From NCBI RefSeq assembly GCF_043641665.1, contig NC_092193.1:11214501-11278500 (forward strand): a stretch of DNA of 64,000 bases, read 5' to 3'. Each line of letters starts with the position of its first letter. Within the stretch, counting starts at the first letter, position 1. This document shows positions 61,468 to 64,000 of the stretch, piece after piece. The DNA is from Enoplosus armatus. Taxonomy: Eukaryota; Chordata; Actinopteri; Centrarchiformes; Enoplosidae. The notes under the pieces were generated by a model. That model saw nothing but the letters and a program-made list of their open reading frames with translations, ran no database searches and had not been told where the DNA came from. A program made the translations under genes and the position numbers.

Positions 61468-64000
61468 AGAGAAAGAGCATACATATCCCACCTGGTCTTG
61501 TTTAAAGTCACACAAGGCCTGAACCATGATGGGGCTGCTGCTCTTCTCCTCAGGGTTGCGAGGTTTCAGCCTGACAATGGTCTTAGACTTGTTGACCAGA
61601 CTTTGGACCTGCCTCTTATTCTCCATGATTCGCTCCTTCTCTTTCTGTGAACATGCAAAAATCAGATCTGTGTTTTTGACTGAACCACTGTACACAGCAG
61701 ACGTGCAAAAGCATTCCATTCAGTCTCTTAATAAAACTGGCCAAACTAGTTCACCACACATGCAAATTGTTTACACCCAAGTCAGTCAACAGGGAAAATA
61801 GTTTGAGCATGTTTTGTGCTTCACACCAGCAGGGAATTAAGTATGTGTCCTGGACTTAACAGAGTATAATGTTACCTCCAGGTTTTTCAGGAGTTCAGTG
61901 AGGTTATCCAGTGGGGTATTCTTGTCGCAGGAGAACTTGGTTCGGATAGTCTCATGCTCCTTCTGCAGCTTTGCATAGGTCTCATTGGCCTCCTTGAAAA
62001 ACTGGAGAGGGAAACATCAAAAAGCTTTGATCAGTTTTCACATGAAAACATACCAGGCTCTGTTTTCACAAGAGCAAGGGCAGGACTGAGCACTTACTTG
62101 GCTGTAGGCTGCGTTCTCCTTCAAATGAATATGGATGCACTTGGTGATCTGGAGAAGCCAACTCCACTGGGTCTGTAAGGTGTCCATGTAGGCCTGTGGG
62201 CGCACACAGAGTCATCAGTACAAAACCATTGAATAATTTACTGTTTGGGATTGGTCAACTCCTAGAAAAGCAAAATGCCATACCTCAATCTTATCTGAGG
62301 CAGGGTGGCTGCTGTTCAAGAGTCCATCTGCTTTCACCTTCAGCTTGTTTAGCTCTTTCTCTTTCTGCTCCAGGTCCCTCATCAGCCTCTGTCAGGAGAA
62401 CAGAAAGTTAGAGACCCAAAAGGCTAGCCAACATACGTAACTACAATTTTAATGGTAAAATAAGTAAAAACACATCATATATTAAGGTATAATCACACCC
62501 ACAAACTGAGACAGAAACATCATGCCAGGATCCTTACCGAGTAGCTCTCTTGCTTCTTGGGGATATACTGATCGATGTTCTTGTCTCCCCAGTCAAACAC
62601 AAGCTCCTCCTCCTCTTTCTCATTCACCCACATGATGGCTTTGGAGATCTCCTCGATGATGCTCTGAAGGTCACGCAGCTGATTCACACGGCCATGGGAC
62701 ATTTTCTGAAACAGACACAAGGTCAAGTTATGAATATCATAAAAAGTAACAATAGTGATAATTCATAATGGTGCTGATTTTAACAAACTAATAAACATTT
62801 TTGTCTTTGGTTCTACCTGCAGGCTGTCCCACTCTTGTTCCAGGATGGAGAAGTTGTACTTGTCGCCCCTCGACTTCTAAGATTTTAAGTAGGGTTACAA
62901 AATATTAGGCTTTTGCACACATGAGGCATAGATGACCATCCTCCTCAACAAACAATATATCTAAAGAATTAACATTAGGCCAAAATAGTCCAAGTAAGAA
63001 GAGCTTCAAAACAGGGAAACAGGGTAGAGCAAGACCACTTACCAGTTCATCTCTGGCACGGTCTACTTCCTGGCTCCTCTGGATAGAACTGTGGTTTTTG
63101 TTGTGGTTCATGATTTGCTTTTCTATGGTGGCGGAGTCGTCTCCAAATGGTGCGGTCTCAATCATGCGCTACAAGATGCAGAATCACAGTTTATTACCTT
63201 TTGAAATATAATTATAATAATATAAAACTGCTGCACACAATTACATTGTCAAAATCAACCTCAACTGAAGGGACACAACACTGTATAAAGGTGTATGAAG
63301 TAATATATACTGTATATACACACATTTTAAAGAATAAGGCTGGCATTGGTCCTTTTTTTATTGTCAACAAACTCCATGAAAAGACCAAAACCAACATACA
63401 TAATCTGTCTCTCAGTCCGTCTGTCTGTGGCACTCAGGCCTAAGCCCATTCATTCCTACTGGAGATGTAAATCTTTATAAACAGGTGTTTCATTTCATTA
63501 CATTACTCAAACAGGAGTAGATTGTGCGTTTGTTGGGGACTAATTTCAGCTGCAAGTTAATACAAATTTGTGTATTTACGACAGCAGGATGGTGTATGTG
63601 GAATTTGCTCGTGTTCATTGTAATGAAGGAACATGTGTGGCTCATCCATGTGTTTTTAATAGTTTTTGGACTACAATGTAGGTCTAGGGCACAGAGAGGT
63701 AAGCTTTATCGGCTTTAGCAACACAGGAAATATAATTTGACAATCAGAAAAATATAGAGTGAGTCATCCTTATTCTTTAAGGCAACATAATTATAAATCT
63801 CAACAGATACACTATTCTCCCTGACCTAATTCCCAAACATTAAATCTATGCCCTTCCTCTCTTTGTCCTCTAGATGTCAGTATATAATCATTAAGTCCAT
63901 TGTCAGGCAGGAAACTATCCCAACTATTCCCCCCTTGTTCGCAGCCCTCAGCTTTGATAAGAGCTCTGCCAGTAAACCAACCTCAGCCAGTCCCTGTTCT
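51506..64000 (-). CDS. dsp: Desmoplakin, partial (N-terminus beyond window)
   Basis: This is a desmosomal plakin tethering intermediate filaments to cadherin plaques. Minus-strand exons are: 63982-64000 (partial), 63043-63168, 62817-62876, 62538-62705, 62284-62388, 62098-62193, 61876-62001, 61492-61644, 61184-61338, 60935-61061, 60584-60770, 60218-60474, 59764-59945, 59414-59552, 58544-58737, 58240-58402, 57830-57913, 57617-57724, 57279-57377, 55296-57110, 51506-54730. These give 2528 in-frame codons. Spectrin-repeat plakin domain with embedded SH3 (VQALCDFKQDQ) comes first, then a coiled-coil rod, then plakin-repeat domains in the last exon (motifs LLEAQAATG, SRGIVD, GGIIDP), then a Gly-Ser-Arg tail with SRSGSRRGS. 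Linker and tail order match desmoplakin, not plectin, envoplakin or periplakin. The rod exon is about 150 codons shorter than I recall for human. The intron after 58240 starts with GC. Which teleost paralogue (a or b) is unknown. Confidence 0.93.
55296..57110 (-). other. dsp: dsp rod exon, 605 codons of coiled coil
   Basis: A single exon with no stop or proline-rich break shows heptad-type Leu/Glu/Lys/Arg composition throughout. It starts IRNTKIEMLEEEL and ends KFQKQSIE. The rod drives parallel dimerisation. Mammals produce a short isoform by splicing within this exon; I see no obvious internal donor that must be used here. Confidence 0.9.
59080..59277. mobile_element. Degraded hAT-like MITE fragment (dsp intron)
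   Basis: The motifs 'gtagtggagtaaaa', 'gagatgtagtggag', 'aaatactcaagtatactcaa' and 'acacttagttacat' are the reverse complement of the family represented by the intact element at 11870-12229. The terminal CAGTGGTGG is not seen. Confidence 0.5.
61408..61464 (+). repeat. (GT)n microsatellite (dsp intron)
   Basis: A perfect GT tract of about 57 bp inside the 153-bp intron between exons 61184-61338 and 61492-61644. It makes up over a third of that intron and lies within 30 bp of the upstream exon's donor. Confidence 0.9.

Noticed and set aside
51506..64000. Plakin as plectin, envoplakin or periplakin
   Set aside because: The order plakin domain, single large rod exon, three plakin-repeat blocks, and a GSR-rich tail with SRRGS fits desmoplakin. 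Plectin has actin-binding exons and a far longer rod; envoplakin and periplakin have fewer repeat domains.

Overview
This window looks like nuclear DNA of a teleost fish, probably a spiny-rayed (acanthomorph) species. The evidence is small split genes with GT-AG introns, a vertebrate igfbp1/igfbp3/tensin-3 cluster, dense (CA)n/(GT)n microsatellites, and many copies of short inverted-repeat elements of a kind familiar from fish genomes. I see no bacterial, viral or CRISPR-like features.

Layout from left to right. (1) 1015-1883 (+): a small four-exon gene for an acidic 186-residue protein that I do not recognise. (2) 3331-5645 (+): igfbp1, with an HNF1-like site and a TATA box upstream, four exons and a 246-residue product. 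(3) 5740-10943 (-): igfbp3, tail-to-tail with igfbp1, four exons and a 288-residue product. The poly(A) signals of the two genes are only about 135 bp apart. (4) About 11.0-18.3 kb: gene-free, with a telomere-like repeat patch, a 360-bp hAT-type MITE with an intact 8-bp target duplication, several GT tracts and a foldback element. (5) 19945-43023 (-): tns3 (tensin-3), 26 coding exons with all phases consistent, 1390 residues, running from a PTP-like domain and C2 through a long disordered middle to SH2 and PTB. Its introns carry at least three foldback copies. (6) About 43-51 kb: no coding exon found, more MITE-like repeats, and a GC-rich candidate noncoding first exon of tns3 near 50.0-50.3 kb. 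(7) 51506-64000 (-): desmoplakin (dsp), 21 exons in view, the last 2528 codons. The N-terminus lies beyond the right edge.

How the genes relate: igfbp1 and igfbp3 are secreted carriers that control IGF availability. Tensin-3 links integrin adhesions to actin and phosphotyrosine signalling. Desmoplakin anchors intermediate filaments to desmosomes. They form a conserved neighbourhood rather than a pathway.

The most interesting points are these. Igfbp3 lacks the sixth thyroglobulin-domain cysteine through what looks like a one-base TGC to TAC change. Igfbp1 has LGD where mammals have RGD. The desmoplakin rod exon is about 150 codons shorter than I recall for mammals, close to one internal repeat. 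One desmoplakin intron appears to start with GC. Desmoplakin sits beside tns3. I did not find an undescribed system such as a defence island or new RNA array. Exon coordinates were read by eye from splice consensus, reading frame and remembered family sequences, without any alignment or transcript data.
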